Notes: generated by a model from the sequence alone, not told the origin. A stretch of DNA of 64,000 nt from Clostridia bacterium (GCA_017621705.1 JAGASR010000037.1:19195-83194); one strand, 5' to 3'. Positions 53,624 to 63,650 are shown, numbered from the stretch's first letter. Program-made: numbers and translations.

Positions 53624-55741
53624 ATGGATATTTACGCAAACTATAAAAAGCATGAAACCACTCTTGCCGGCCGTCCCCTCGTTGTTGAAACCGGTAAATT
53701 TGCAGGTCTCGCTAACGGTTCCTGTATTGTAAGATACGGTGATACCACCATTCTCGCAACCGCTACCGCATCCGAAAAACCCCGTGACGGTATCGACTTT
53801 TTCCCTCTCGCTGTTGACTTTGAAGAAAAGCTTTACAGCGTAGGCAAGATCCCCGGAAGCTGGGGCAGAAGAGAAGGCAGACCTTCCGAAAAAGCAATCC
53901 TCGCATCCAGAGTTATCGACCGTCCTATCCGTCCCCTCTTCCCGAAGGATATGAGAAACGACGTTGTTATCGATATTCTCGTTCTCGCTGTTGATCCCGA
54001 CTGCTCTCCCGAAATCGCAGGCATGATCGGTGCATCCATCGCTATATCTATTTCCGACATTCCCTGGAACGGCCCCATCGGCGGCGTTTCCCTCGGCTAT
54101 GTAGACGGCGAATACGTTATCAACCCCACCGCTGCTCAGCGTGAAAAATCCGAAATGGCAGTTACCATCGCTGCTACCAAGGAAAAGATCACAATGATCG
54201 AAGCAGGCGCAAACGAAATTCCCGATGACGTTATGCTCAAGGGTATCATTTACGCTCACGGTGTTATCAAAGAACTCGTTGATTTCATTCAGGGAATCAA
54301 AGACGAGATCGGCAAACCCAAATTCGAATATCCGAGCTTCGCAGTTAACGAAGAGATTTACGAAGCTGTTAAATCCTACGCATACGAAGCAATCAAATAC
54401 GCTCTTGATACCGACGATAAAGACGTTCGCGATGCTCGTCTTTCCGAAGTTACAAAAGATATAAACGAACATTTTGCAGAAATCTATCCCGACAGCGCAG
54501 TTGCTCTCGGCGAAGCTATCTACAAGACTCAGAAATATATTGTTCGTAAAATGCTTTACGAGGAGCACAAACGTGTTGACGGCCGTGGTCTCGAAGAGAT
54601 CCGTCCCCTCTACGCAGAAGCAGGCCTTATCCCCCGTGTTCACGGTTCCGGTCTCTTCTCCAGAGGTCAGACTCAGGTTCTCACCATCGCTACCCTCGGT
54701 TCTCTCAAAGATTGCCAGACTCTCGACTCTATCGACGAAGAAGCAACCAAGCGTTATATGCACCACTACAACATGCCCGGCTACTCCACCGGTGAAGCTA
54801 AGGCAGTTCGCAGCGCAGGCAGACGTGAAATAGGTCACGGTGCTCTTGCTGAACGTTCTCTCGAACCCGTTCTTCCCTCCGTTGAAGAATTCCCCTACGC
54901 TATCCGTCTTGTTTCCGAAGTTCTTTCTTCAAACGGTTCTACTTCTCAGGGTTCTGTTTGCGGTTCTACCCTCGCTCTTATGGATGCAGGCGTTCCCATC
55001 AAACGTCCCGTTGCAGGTATCAGCTGTGGTCTTATCACAGGTGAAGACGGCGGCTGGCTCACCATGGTAGACATCCAGGGTCTCGAAGACTTCTTCGGCG
55101 ATATGGACTTCAAAGTTGCAGGCACTATGAACGGTATCACTTCTATCCAGGTCGATATCAAAGTTGACGGTCTTACCTACGAGATCATCGAAAAAGCTTT
55201 CGAACAGACCAAGAAGGGCAGAGAACATATCATCAACGATATTCTTCTCAGAGCTATTCCCGAACCCCGTGCAGAACTTTCCAAGTATGCACCCAAGATC
55301 ATGACTTACAATATTCCTTCCGATAAGATCAGCGAAGTTATCGGCAAACAGGGTAAAGTAATTCAGAAGATCACTGCAGACACCGGCGTTCAGATCGACA
55401 TCGAAGAAGAAGGTAACTACGGTCACTGCTATATCTCCTATATTGATCCTCAGGCAGGCAAAACTGCTCTCAACATCATCAAAACGATCGTTGACGGTCC
55501 CGAAGAAGGCACAATCTTCCTCGCAAAAGTCACCAAGATCATTCCCATCGGCGCATTCGTTGAATTCGTTCCCGGTAAAGAAGGTCTTGTACACATTTCT
55601 CAGCTCGATGAAAAACGCGTTGCAAAAGTTGAAGACGTTGTTTCCGTCGGCGATGAGATCTGGGTCAAATATATGGGCACAGACAATATGGGCAGAACCA
55701 ACTTCTCCCGTAAAGCTGCTCTCGCAGACAGAGGTCTTTAA
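53624..55741 (+). CDS. pnp: Polynucleotide phosphorylase
   Basis: A 705-residue 3'-5' exoribonuclease with two RNase PH domains (FFPLAVDFEEKLYSVGKIPGSWGRREGR; RREIGHGALAERSLEPVLP and GDMDFKVAGT), a KH domain (SEVIGKQGKVIQKITADTG) and an S1 domain (GAFVEFVPGKEGLVHISQL). It degrades and polymerises RNA. The ribosome binding site right before ATG is weak (GAGAAAG); the stronger AAAGGA is 35 bases upstream, beyond a hairpin, which suggests translational control. Confidence 0.96.
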   Translation: MDIYANYKKHETTLAGRPLVVETGKFAGLANGSCIVRYGDTTILATATASEKPRDGIDFFPLAVDFEEKLYSVGKIPGSWGRREGRPSEKAILASRVIDRPIRPLFPKDMRNDVVIDILVLAVDPDCSPEIAGMIGASIAISISDIPWNGPIGGVSLGYVDGEYVINPTAAQREKSEMAVTIAATKEKITMIEAGANEIPDDVMLKGIIYAHGVIKELVDFIQGIKDEIGKPKFEYPSFAVNEEIYEAVKSYAYEAIKYALDTDDKDVRDARLSEVTKDINEHFAEIYPDSAVALGEAIYKTQKYIVRKMLYEEHKRVDGRGLEEIRPLYAEAGLIPRVHGSGLFSRGQTQVLTIATLGSLKDCQTLDSIDEEATKRYMHHYNMPGYSTGEAKAVRSAGRREIGHGALAERSLEPVLPSVEEFPYAIRLVSEVLSSNGSTSQGSVCGSTLALMDAGVPIKRPVAGISCGLITGEDGGWLTMVDIQGLEDFFGDMDFKVAGTMNGITSIQVDIKVDGLTYEIIEKAFEQTKKGREHIINDILLRAIPEPRAELSKYAPKIMTYNIPSDKISEVIGKQGKVIQKITADTGVQIDIEEEGNYGHCYISYIDPQAGKTALNIIKTIVDGPEEGTIFLAKVTKIIPIGAFVEFVPGKEGLVHISQLDEKRVAKVEDVVSVGDEIWVKYMGTDNMGRTNFSRKAALADRGL

Positions 55742-55757
55742 TCCTTAAATAATATTG

Positions 55758-55789
55758 CAGTCCGCTTCAAATGAAGCGGACTGTTTTTA
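55758..55789 (+). terminator. Terminator of rpsO-pnp
   Basis: An 11-bp perfect stem (55758-55768 with 55773-55783) followed by TTTTTATTTTT. Confidence 0.93.
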
Positions 55790-55857
55790 TTTTTGACGAT
55801 TTGTCGATTTATACAAAATAAAGAATACGGAAAGTTTTGAAACTCAATAAATAAGGC

Positions 55858-55886
55858 TTGACAAAACCTTCGGAATATGATATAAT
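55858..55886 (+). promoter_or_regulatory. Promoter of tRNA-Gln
   Basis: Perfect TTGACA (55858-55863), 17 bases, TATAAT (55881-55886). Confidence 0.88.
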
Positions 55887-55907
55887 TTCTAAATATCAAC
55901 AGAATAT

Positions 55908-55983
55908 TGGGATATCGCCAAGTCGGTAAGGCACAGGACTTTGACTCCTGCATCCGCTGGTTCGAGTCCAGCTATCCCAGCCA
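55908..55983 (+). tRNA. tRNA-Gln (anticodon TTG)
   Basis: A 76-base cloverleaf: acceptor TGGGATA/TATCCCA, anticodon stem CAGGA/TCCTG with loop CTTTGAC, T-loop TTCGAGT, discriminator G and CCA. Confidence 0.96.
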
Positions 55984-56012
55984 AATCCCCGAGGATTTAT
56001 CCTTGGGGATTT
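55983..56012 (+). terminator. Terminator of tRNA-Gln
   Basis: A 13-bp stem (55983-55995 with 56000-56012, one G-U) directly after the tRNA, followed by TACTTTTTC. Confidence 0.8.
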
Positions 56013-56030
56013 ACTTTTTCACTTTTCCCT

Positions 56031-56089
56031 CTTCACTTTTCACTGACTCGGAGATTTGACAAGGTCAGAGGTAATAGTGAATAGTGAAG
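56031..56089. repeat. CTTCACT-type inverted repeat
   Basis: CTTCACTTTTCACT (56031-56044) pairs with AGTGAATAGTGAAG (56076-56089), 13 of 14 positions. A small intergenic repeat; the surrounding gap 56013-56197 shows no gene. Confidence 0.6.
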
Positions 56090-56197
56090 AAATAAGTTTT
56101 TTGTTTTAGAGAAAATCGATTTTAAATTAAAATATTGAAAAGCAATATGCTTTATAATATAAATAACTTAACTTAATTGTTTACAACTTTGCGGTTA

Positions 56198-56226
56198 TTG
56201 AAAATTAAAAACTTCTGTGCTATAAT
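56198..56226 (+). promoter_or_regulatory. Promoter of the truncated XRE gene
   Basis: TTGAAA (56198-56203), 17 bases, TATAAT (56221-56226). Confidence 0.75.
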
Positions 56227-56251
56227 ATAATCACAGAAAGGAAGCGATCAG

Positions 56252-56392
56252 ATGTACCACCTCAATAAATTTTGTAATATTATCTTTGATTTAAGAAAAA
56301 AACGTGGCTGGACACAAACTATATTGGCAGAAAAGTTGGGCGTATCCCCACAATCTATCTCCAAGTGGGAATGCGGGGTTTCCCAAACTTAA
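56252..56392 (+). pseudogene. Truncated XRE-family regulator
   Basis: After an AAAGGAA site, 46 codons encode the front of an XRE protein (FDLRKKRGWTQTILAEKLGVS, PQSISKWECG) that stops right after the helix-turn-helix. The expected continuation (…GFPKL…TLLPN) appears in another frame just beyond position 56370, so a small frameshift plus a deletion has joined it to the DUF6061 gene. A working 46-residue DNA-binding peptide cannot be excluded. Confidence 0.7.
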
Positions 56393-56456
56393 AGATACCA
56401 CCACAAAACCCACGCTTACATTACTTCCAAACAATACAATTTTGGAGGTAAACCCT

Positions 56457-56702
56457 ATGAAAAAGCTGATTTCCTGCGAATATAACTTCGACAACTGCTG
56501 TGTGGAACTGAAGTTCACCGATGGCAGCATGATTGCGATTGACACTATTGCCGTTGAGAACGAGGTTGCCCGTAATATGTACGAACGGTCAGAGCTTGAT
56601 TATCTGATCTACAATGACCCGATTGGATATGCTGACTTGATTTTGAACGGTGATCCTGAAATGTATTTAAGAACTGTAACAGAGTATAAAAACTTTGAGT
56701 AA
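56457..56702 (+). CDS. DUF6061 family small protein
   Basis: An 81-residue protein with a strong GGAGG site (56444-56448) 8 bases before ATG. Sequence MKKLISCEYNFDNCCVEL with a C-terminal MYLRTVTEYKNFE resembles DUF6061, small proteins often found near mobile or regulatory cassettes in gut Clostridia. Function unknown. Cotranscribed with the truncated XRE gene. Confidence 0.65.
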   Translation: MKKLISCEYNFDNCCVELKFTDGSMIAIDTIAVENEVARNMYERSELDYLIYNDPIGYADLILNGDPEMYLRTVTEYKNFE

Positions 56703-56754
56703 AAACTACACTTAGCAGACTATGAATATTTTGTAACATTCTGTGTATCCCCAT

Positions 56755-56783
56755 TGACATAATAGATATTCAAGTGTATAATA
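56755..56783 (+). promoter_or_regulatory. Promoter of the trp operon
   Basis: Perfect TTGACA (56755-56760), 17 bases, TATAAT (56778-56783). Confidence 0.9.
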
Positions 56784-56794
56784 ATAAATAATTT

Positions 56795-57080
56795 AATACT
56801 TCAAACCGTTGAAGCGGAGATAACGGCAATGATGCCTTTACAGAGAACCCGTGGTGCTGAGAGTCGGGTAAGAAACAAGTTGTCAAATGGACCGCTGAGG
56901 GCGCAGTCAAATGGGGGTGTTCCCAAAGTATTCTGCGACGTTGTAGGCAGGCGTCATTTGCCGGGGATATGTTGGTATCCTGCTAAGTGCACAGGTCATA
57001 CTGTGAATCAAGGTGGCACCGCGGATAAGTGTTTCTATTCGTCCTTGACAGAGTGTATATCTCTGTCAAGGACGTTTTTG
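56795..57080 (+). ncRNA. T-box riboswitch, Trp specifier
   Basis: A leader of about 285 bases with stem I features and the T-box sequence AAGGTGGCACCGCGG at 57010-57024, whose TGG-N pairs with the tRNA 3' end. The probable specifier is UGG at 56888-56890 (context CAAATGGACCGC), reading tRNA-Trp. Uncharged tRNA-Trp would stabilise the antiterminator and let transcription reach trpE. Confidence 0.9.
57041..57079 (+). terminator. T-box terminator
   Basis: A 13-bp perfect stem (57041-57053 with 57061-57073) followed by TTTTT (57075-57079). Confidence 0.92.
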
Positions 57081-57086
57081 TTTTAT

Positions 57087-57131
57087 AAGACTCCTTTGAT
57101 TGAGATAAAAATCAAAGGAGTCTTTTCTTTG
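57087..57131 (+). terminator. Second hairpin after the T-box
   Basis: A 15-bp perfect stem (57087-57101 with 57110-57124) followed by TTCTTTG. It looks like a second terminator or a 5'-end stabiliser; its 3' arm contains AAAGGAG, a buried ribosome-binding-like motif. Confidence 0.65.
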
Positions 57132-57148
57132 TTTCAGGAGGTTGCGAT

Positions 57149-57217
57149 ATGCTGTATACAAAACGTTGGTGGCGCCCCAAGCGCCGACTATTAAAATTGA
57201 ATCATCCCAAAAAATAA
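57149..57217 (+). CDS. trp leader peptide with tandem Trp codons
   Basis: A 22-codon frame with CAGGAGG (57136-57142) six bases before its ATG. It begins MLYTKRWWRPKRR and ends NHPKK; the two adjacent Trp codons are at 57167-57172. A GGCGC/GCGCC hairpin (about 57172-57185) immediately follows the Trp codons. Tandem Trp codons in a short frame before trpE are the mark of Trp-sensing leader peptides. Here it comes after a T-box. Bacillus subtilis rtpA has the same combination (T-box then Trp-rich leader peptide). Between its stop and the trpE start are 34 bases. Confidence 0.75.
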   Translation: MLYTKRWWRPKRRLLKLNHPKK

Positions 57218-57251
57218 TCAACTTAACTACACCTATTTGGAGGAACTGATT

Positions 57252-58718
57252 ATGAAAATTCAGCCAACTTTTGACCAAGTTAAAGAAATCGCAGCAGCCG
57301 GTCATTATAACGTATTGCCGGTTAGCCTTGAGATTCTTTCCGACTTCACAACACCCATTGAAACAATGAAAATACTGAAAAATGTATCCACGCATTGCTA
57401 TATGCTGGAATCTGCGCAGGCAAATGAAACCTGGGGACGTTACACCTTCCTCGGATTTGACCCGAAAATGGAGATCACTTGTATCGATGGAGAAATGAAG
57501 ATCGGCAACCTCAAGGTTAAGACAGATAATCCATCTGACTATCTCCGACAGATTCTTGCCGATTATGAAAGTCCCCGTTTCGACTATCTCCCTTCCTTTA
57601 CAGGCGGTCTTGTCGGATACTTTTCCTATGATTATCTCACCTACAGCGAGCCGACTGTCAAATGTGATGTGGAAGATACCGAAGCATTTAAGGATGTTGA
57701 TCTGATGCTCTTTGATAAAGTTATCGCATTCGATCATCTCCGACAGAAAATCATTCTCATTGTAAATATGCCGCTGGATGAGCCGGAAACTGGCTACAAC
57801 AAAGCAATTATGGAACTCCGTCAGCTCGCAGAGCTTTTGAGACACGGTGAAAAGAAGAATGAACCGGGCGGCAAGCTGCTTGGAGAAGTTACTCCGTTGT
57901 TTGACAAAGAGCAATTCTGCGGCATGGTCGAAAAAGCAAAGCACCATATCCGTGAGGGGGATATCTTCCAGATTGTGCTGTCCAACCGACTGAGCGCACC
58001 ATTTGAGGGAAGTCTACTGAATACCTACCGTGTGCTTCGTACAATCAACCCGTCGCCGTATATGTTCTATTTTTCGGGAACCGACGTAGAGGTTGCAGGT
58101 GCATCTCCCGAAACGCTGGTAAAGCTGGAAAATGGTGTGCTGCATACTTTCCCGCTTGCAGGAACAAGACCGAGAGGTAAAACCGAGGAAGAAGACAAAG
58201 CACTTGAAGCAGAACTGCTTGCTGACGAAAAAGAACTTGCTGAACACAATATGCTGGTCGATTTAGGACGAAATGATCTCGGAAAAATAAGCAAGTTCGG
58301 TACAGTGCAGGTTGAAAAGCTCCATTCCATCGAACGCTTCTCCCATGTAATGCACATCGGCTCTACGGTACGTGGTGAGATCAGCGAAAATCACGATGCG
58401 CTGGATGCGATTGAAGCGGTATTACCTGCAGGCACACTTTCCGGTGCGCCGAAGATCCGAGCCTGCCAATTGATCGGAGAACTTGAAAACAACAAGCGTG
58501 GCATCTACGGCGGTGCCATTGGCTATATCGACTTCACGGGGAATATGGATACCTGTATTGCCATCCGCATTGCTTATAAGAAGAACGGCAAGGTATTTGT
58601 ACGAAGCGGTGCAGGAATCGTTGCGGATTCTGTACCTGAGAAGGAATTTGAAGAATGTCTGAACAAAGCCAAATCTTCACTGAAAGCATTGGAACTTGCA
58701 CAGGAGGTAGAATTATGA
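57252..58718 (+). CDS. trpE: Anthranilate synthase component I
   Basis: A 488-residue chorismate-utilising enzyme: LESAQANETWGRYTFLG (Trp feedback site region), GREGDIFQ-type REGDIFQIVLSNR, DLGRNDLGKI and the C-terminal IAIRIAYKKNGKVFVRSGAGIVADS. Converts chorismate and ammonia/glutamine to anthranilate with TrpG. Start at ATG 57252 with GGAGG at 57239-57243. Confidence 0.97.
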   Translation: MKIQPTFDQVKEIAAAGHYNVLPVSLEILSDFTTPIETMKILKNVSTHCYMLESAQANETWGRYTFLGFDPKMEITCIDGEMKIGNLKVKTDNPSDYLRQILADYESPRFDYLPSFTGGLVGYFSYDYLTYSEPTVKCDVEDTEAFKDVDLMLFDKVIAFDHLRQKIILIVNMPLDEPETGYNKAIMELRQLAELLRHGEKKNEPGGKLLGEVTPLFDKEQFCGMVEKAKHHIREGDIFQIVLSNRLSAPFEGSLLNTYRVLRTINPSPYMFYFSGTDVEVAGASPETLVKLENGVLHTFPLAGTRPRGKTEEEDKALEAELLADEKELAEHNMLVDLGRNDLGKISKFGTVQVEKLHSIERFSHVMHIGSTVRGEISENHDALDAIEAVLPAGTLSGAPKIRACQLIGELENNKRGIYGGAIGYIDFTGNMDTCIAIRIAYKKNGKVFVRSGAGIVADSVPEKEFEECLNKAKSSLKALELAQEVEL

Positions 58719-59281
58719 TTTTACTGATTGATAACTACGACAGCTTTTCCTATAACCTCTTTCAGCTCGTTGGAGAGATCGAGCCGGATATCAAGGTCAT
58801 TCGTAACGATGAAATGACGGTGGGCGAAATAAAAAGCCTGAAGCCTGACCGTATTATTCTTTCTCCCGGACCGGGCAGACCGGAGGACGCAGGCATCATC
58901 ATTGATGTTATAAAAACGATCCATGATATTCCGATACTTGGCGTTTGCCTTGGTCATCAGGCGATATGCGCCGCTTTCGGTGCAACCGTTACCTACGCAA
59001 AGGAACTCATGCACGGGAAGCAGTCGGATGTGAAGTTTGACATAGATTGCCCGCTGTTCAGAGGTTGCCCCAAAGTTGCATCGGTCGCACGGTATCATTC
59101 CCTTGCGGCAGATGCCGAGACCATCCCCGAAGAACTGAAGATAACCGCACTTACTACAGACGGCGAGGTAATGGCGGTACAGCATATAGAGTATCCCATT
59201 GTCGGCGTACAGTTCCATCCTGAATCCATTATGACACCGGATGGAAAGAAGATGCTTAGAAATTTTATAAAGGAGATTTGA
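58715..59281 (+). CDS. trpG: Anthranilate synthase component II (glutamine amidotransferase)
   Basis: A 188-residue class I glutaminase: LSPGPGRPEDAG, GVCLGHQAI (nucleophile Cys), and FHPESI (His-Glu). Start overlaps the trpE stop (ATGA). It is a stand-alone amidotransferase, not fused to TrpD. Confidence 0.97.
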   Translation: MILLIDNYDSFSYNLFQLVGEIEPDIKVIRNDEMTVGEIKSLKPDRIILSPGPGRPEDAGIIIDVIKTIHDIPILGVCLGHQAICAAFGATVTYAKELMHGKQSDVKFDIDCPLFRGCPKVASVARYHSLAADAETIPEELKITALTTDGEVMAVQHIEYPIVGVQFHPESIMTPDGKKMLRNFIKEI

Positions 59282-59284
59282 GCC

Positions 59285-60316
59285 ATGATTAAAGAAGCCA
59301 TTGTAAAGATTGTAAATAAAGAAGACCTCACTTATGATGAGGCATATACCGTTATGAACGAAATCATGAGCGGCGAAACAACAGCAACACAGAATGCTGC
59401 TTTTCTTGCCGCTTTGTCCACAAAGAGTGCCAGAGCTGAGACTACGGATGAAATTGCAGGCTGTGCCGCTGCCATGAGAGCGCACGCAACAAAGGTCGAG
59501 ACTGGTATGGAGCTTTTCGAGATTGTCGGAACAGGCGGTGACAATGCTCACAGCTTCAATATTTCTACCACTTCCGCTCTTGTTGCAGCTGCAAGCGGTA
59601 TGAAAGTCGCAAAGCACGGCAACCGTGCCGCATCCTCACAGTGCGGAACGGCAGACTGCTTAGAAGCACTTGGCGTAAACATTCATCAAAGCCCTGCACG
59701 GTGTATCGAGCTTTTGAACGAGGTAGGTATGTGTTTCTTCTTCGCACAGAAATACCACACTTCTATGAAATACGTTGGTGCTATCCGTAAGGAACTTGGT
59801 TTTCGTACCGTGTTCAATATACTCGGTCCTCTGACAAATCCGGGTACACCATCTATGCAACTTCTTGGTGTGTATGATGATTATCTTGTTGAACCGTTGG
59901 CACAGGTTCTGATCAATCTCGGCATTAAACGTGGCATGGTTGTGTACGGTCAGGATAAGCTGGATGAGATTTCTATGAGCGCACCGACTACGATTTGCGA
60001 GATTCGTGACGGCTGGTTCAAATCCTCGGTGATCACACCGGAAGATTTCGGTTTTGAACGTTGTACCAAAGAAGACCTGAAAGGCGGCACACCCGAAGAA
60101 AATGCAAAAATCACCCTTGCTATCTTAAATGGCGAAAAAGGTCATAAGAGAAATGCTGTGCTGATGAATGCCGGTGCCGCACTCTACATTGGCGGTAAGG
60201 CTGACAGCATAAAGGAGGGTATTGCACTTGCGGCAGATATAATTGACTCCGGCAAGGCACTTGAAACACTGAACAGGCTTGTTGAGGTCAGTAATCGTCC
60301 GGAGGTGGAAGCATGA
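59285..60316 (+). CDS. trpD: Anthranilate phosphoribosyltransferase
   Basis: A 343-residue enzyme with [15 protein letters not shown] (PRPP loop), [21 protein letters not shown] and GPLTNPG. Attaches phosphoribose to anthranilate. AAAGGAG precedes the start. Confidence 0.97.
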   Translation: MIKEAIVKIVNKEDLTYDEAYTVMNEIMSGETTATQNAAFLAALSTKSARAETTDEIAGCAAAMRAHATKVETGMELFEIVGTGGDNAHSFNISTTSALVAAASGMKVAKHGNRAASSQCGTADCLEALGVNIHQSPARCIELLNEVGMCFFFAQKYHTSMKYVGAIRKELGFRTVFNILGPLTNPGTPSMQLLGVYDDYLVEPLAQVLINLGIKRGMVVYGQDKLDEISMSAPTTICEIRDGWFKSSVITPEDFGFERCTKEDLKGGTPEENAKITLAILNGEKGHKRNAVLMNAGAALYIGGKADSIKEGIALAADIIDSGKALETLNRLVEVSNRPEVEA

Positions 60317-61095
60317 CAATCTTAGATCAGCTTGCCGACTACGCCAGAGAACGTACAGGGCAAGCTAAATTGAAAATATCGCTTGATGAAATCAAACGGC
60401 AGGCTTTATCTCTCCCGAAAGGAAACTTTGCTTTTGAAAACGCACTCAAAAAGCCGGGAATATCCTTTATCTGCGAGTGCAAAAAGGCATCTCCATCCAA
60501 AGGCTTGATTGCTCCCCATTTTCCGTATCTGCAAATTGCAAAGGAGTATGAAGCGGCAGGAGCAGACTGTATCTCCGTACTGACCGAGCCAAAATGGTTT
60601 TTAGGACGTGATAAATATCTGAAAGAGATTGCAAACACCGTCAGTATCCCTTGTCTTCGCAAGGATTTTACGGTGGATGAATATATGCTCTACGAAGCAA
60701 AAGTGCTTGGCGCATCGGCGGTGCTGCTGATCTGTTCTATTTTAAGTGAGGAACAAATCAAATCCTATATTCGCATTTGCGATGAACTTGGATTGTCTGC
60801 ATTGGTTGAAGCACATGATGCAAACGAAGTGCAGGCTGCACTTCATGCAGGAGCACGTGTCATTGGTGTCAACAACCGTAATCTCAAAGATTTTTCAGTA
60901 GATACCGATAACAGCCGCAGACTTAGGGAGTTGATTCCCCGTAATGTGCTTTTTGTTTCCGAAAGTGGAGTCAACAGCGCCGAAGATGTAGCAAAGCTAC
61001 GTGAAATCGGTGCGGATGCTGTTTTGATTGGAGAAACGCTTATGCGAGCACCCGACAAAAAAGCAAAACTTGATGAACTGCGAGGAGCGATATGA
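60313..61095 (+). CDS. trpC: Indole-3-glycerol-phosphate synthase
   Basis: A 260-residue TIM barrel: [34 protein letters not shown] and SESGV motifs. Ring closure to indole-glycerol phosphate. Start overlaps trpD by 4 bases. Confidence 0.97.
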   Translation: MTILDQLADYARERTGQAKLKISLDEIKRQALSLPKGNFAFENALKKPGISFICECKKASPSKGLIAPHFPYLQIAKEYEAAGADCISVLTEPKWFLGRDKYLKEIANTVSIPCLRKDFTVDEYMLYEAKVLGASAVLLICSILSEEQIKSYIRICDELGLSALVEAHDANEVQAALHAGARVIGVNNRNLKDFSVDTDNSRRLRELIPRNVLFVSESGVNSAEDVAKLREIGADAVLIGETLMRAPDKKAKLDELRGAI

Positions 61096-61700
61096 CGAAG
61101 ATTAAACTTTGCGGACTTTCCCGACTTTGTGATATAGAAGCTGCAAACGAACTAAAGCCTGATTATATCGGATTCGTCTTTGCATCGAAAAGCAGGCGTT
61201 ATGTAACACACGAAAAAGCAGCGGAGTTAAAAAGCCGACTTTCGCCCGAAATTCAAACAGTTGGAGTATTTGTAAATGAACATCCGCAAGAGGTTGCAAA
61301 GCGATTGGAGAACGGCATGATCGACATCGCCCAGCTTCACGGTGATGAGGACGAAGCTTATATTAAACAGCTGCGACTATTAACGGATAAACCGATCATC
61401 AAAGCTCTTCGCATTGAAACTGCGCAAGACATAAAAACTGCAAACCAAAGTACGGCGGATTATATTCTGCTTGATTCCGGTGCAGGTACGGGGATGTTAT
61501 TTGATTGGGGACTCGTAAACAGTATCGGAAGACCGTATTTCCTTGCCGGAGGTCTTGACGCCTGCAATGTAGCAGATGCGGTCAAAACACTCCATCCATT
61601 TGCAGTGGATGTCAGTTCAGGAATTGAAACCAATGGAGTAAAAGATAAAATAAAAATGGCGGCATTTGTTGCTGCTGTCAGAAAGGAAGACAGATTATGA
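61092..61700 (+). CDS. trpF: Phosphoribosylanthranilate isomerase
   Basis: A 202-residue TIM barrel: [15 protein letters not shown] with the active-site Cys, [16 protein letters not shown] and [10 protein letters not shown]. Start overlaps trpC by 4 bases. Confidence 0.96.
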   Translation: MTKIKLCGLSRLCDIEAANELKPDYIGFVFASKSRRYVTHEKAAELKSRLSPEIQTVGVFVNEHPQEVAKRLENGMIDIAQLHGDEDEAYIKQLRLLTDKPIIKALRIETAQDIKTANQSTADYILLDSGAGTGMLFDWGLVNSIGRPYFLAGGLDACNVADAVKTLHPFAVDVSSGIETNGVKDKIKMAAFVAAVRKEDRL

Positions 61701-62887
61701 CAAACCCAAACGGACGCTTCGGTATTCACGGCGGTCAGTACATTCCCGAAACGCTGATGAATGCAGTCATCGAACTGGAAGAAGCATATAATCACTATAA
61801 AAACGATCCCGAATTTAACAGAGAGCTTACCGAGCTTTTCAATGAATACGCAGGCAGACCTTCACGACTTTATTACGCCAAGAAGATGACCAAAGACCTC
61901 GGCGGAGCGAAAATTTATCTGAAGCGGGAAGATCTCAATCACACAGGAGCGCATAAAATCAACAACGTACTTGGTCAGGCGCTTCTTGCAAAGAAGATGG
62001 GCAAAACTCGATTGATTGCTGAAACAGGAGCTGGACAGCATGGTGTCGCCACGGCAACTGCCGCTGCTCTGATGGGCATGGAATGCGTTGTCTTTATGGG
62101 AGAAGAAGACACCATTCGTCAGGCGCTGAATGTGTACCGTATGAGATTGCTTGGTGCTGAGGTTATTCCCGTCAAAACAGGCACAGCCACCCTCAAAGAT
62201 GCCGTATCCGAGGCTATGCGTGAATGGACTTCCCGTATTTCTGATACACATTATTGTCTCGGTTCTGTTATGGGACCGCATCCCTTCCCGACCATTGTCC
62301 GTGATTTTCAGGCAGTCATCTCCAAAGAAATCAAGGAACAGATGCTTGCAAAAGAAGGCAGACTACCCGATGCGGTTATCGCCTGTGTGGGCGGCGGTTC
62401 CAATGCCATCGGCAGCTTCTATCATTTCATCGAAGATGAAGATGTAAAACTGATCGGCTGCGAAGCGGCAGGCAGAGGTGTTGACACCTTTGAAACAGCA
62501 GCAACCATTGCCACGGGCAGAGTCGGAATCTTCCACGGAATGAAGTCGTATTTCTGCCAGGATAAGGATGGGCAGATCGCTCCTGTTTACTCCATTTCCG
62601 CAGGACTTGATTACCCCGGCGTTGGTCCTGAACACGCTCATCTGCACGATATTGGCAGAGCGGAATATGTACCTGTCACGGATGACGAAGCAGTAAACGC
62701 TTTTGAATATCTGGCAAAGACCGAGGGCATCATTCCTGCCATCGAATCGGCTCACGCTGTTGCACACGCAATGAAGATCGCACCGACAATGGGAAAAAAC
62801 AAAATTATCGTCATCACCATATCCGGCAGGGGCGACAAGGATTGTGCCGCTATTGCCCGCTACAGAGGGGAGGATATCCATGAGTAA
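61697..62887 (+). CDS. trpB: Tryptophan synthase beta subunit
   Basis: A 396-residue PLP enzyme: [17 protein letters not shown] (PLP Lys), [15 protein letters not shown] and [10 protein letters not shown]. Start overlaps trpF by 4 bases. Confidence 0.97.
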   Translation: MTNPNGRFGIHGGQYIPETLMNAVIELEEAYNHYKNDPEFNRELTELFNEYAGRPSRLYYAKKMTKDLGGAKIYLKREDLNHTGAHKINNVLGQALLAKKMGKTRLIAETGAGQHGVATATAAALMGMECVVFMGEEDTIRQALNVYRMRLLGAEVIPVKTGTATLKDAVSEAMREWTSRISDTHYCLGSVMGPHPFPTIVRDFQAVISKEIKEQMLAKEGRLPDAVIACVGGGSNAIGSFYHFIEDEDVKLIGCEAAGRGVDTFETAATIATGRVGIFHGMKSYFCQDKDGQIAPVYSISAGLDYPGVGPEHAHLHDIGRAEYVPVTDDEAVNAFEYLAKTEGIIPAIESAHAVAHAMKIAPTMGKNKIIVITISGRGDKDCAAIARYRGEDIHE

Positions 62888-63650
62888 TATTCGTAAAGCA
62901 TTTGAAAATGGTAAGGCGTTTATCGCTTTTATCACTTGCGGCGATCCCGATCTGGAGACCACCGCTAAAGCGGTTCGTGCCGCCGTGGAAAACGGAGCAG
63001 ACCTTATCGAACTTGGTATTCCGTTCTCTGACCCTACCGCAGAGGGACCCGTTATTCAGGGGGCAAACTTGAGAGCACTGACCGGTGGTGTTACGACCGA
63101 TAAGATATTTGCCTTTGTGAAAGAACTTCGCCGTGATGTAAAAGTGCCGATGGTTTTTATGACCTATGCAAATGTTGTGTTCTCCTATGGTGCAGAAAAA
63201 TTCATATCAACCTGTCGTGAGATTGAAATAGATGGACTGATTCTACCCGATCTTCCGTTTGAAGAAAAGGAAGAATTTCAGCCGCTGTGCAGGCAGTACG
63301 GCGTTGATCTGATTTCCTTGATTGCACCCACCTCGGAAAATCGTATTGCTATGATAGCAAAGGAAGCTGAAGGTTTCGTCTACATTGTTTCCAGCCTTGG
63401 TGTGACGGGTACAAGAAGCGAAATTAAGACAGACCTTACTTCTATTGTGAAGGTAGTAAGAGAAAATACTGATGTACATTGTGCGATCGGGTTCGGCATT
63501 TCAACACCGGAGCAGGCAAAGAAAATGGCTGACATCTCTGACGGTGCAATCGTTGGTTCGGCAATTATCAAGTTGCTTGAAAAACACGGCAAGGACGCAC
63601 CGAAGTATGTGGGTGAGTACGTAAAATCCATGAAGGATGCCGTGAGATAA
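62880..63650 (+). CDS. trpA: Tryptophan synthase alpha subunit
   Basis: A 256-residue TIM barrel: [17 protein letters not shown] (catalytic acids), [12 protein letters not shown] and [13 protein letters not shown]. The ATG at 62880 lies inside the end of trpB (8-base overlap). Splits indole-glycerol phosphate and channels indole to TrpB. Confidence 0.97.
   Translation: MSNIRKAFENGKAFIAFITCGDPDLETTAKAVRAAVENGADLIELGIPFSDPTAEGPVIQGANLRALTGGVTTDKIFAFVKELRRDVKVPMVFMTYANVVFSYGAEKFISTCREIEIDGLILPDLPFEEKEEFQPLCRQYGVDLISLIAPTSENRIAMIAKEAEGFVYIVSSLGVTGTRSEIKTDLTSIVKVVRENTDVHCAIGFGISTPEQAKKMADISDGAIVGSAIIKLLEKHGKDAPKYVGEYVKSMKDAVR

Noticed and set aside
56304..56456. In-frame N-terminal extension of the DUF6061 protein
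   Set aside because: It overlaps the XRE remnant in another frame and has no ribosome binding site; GGAGG at 56444-56448 fixes the start at 56457.
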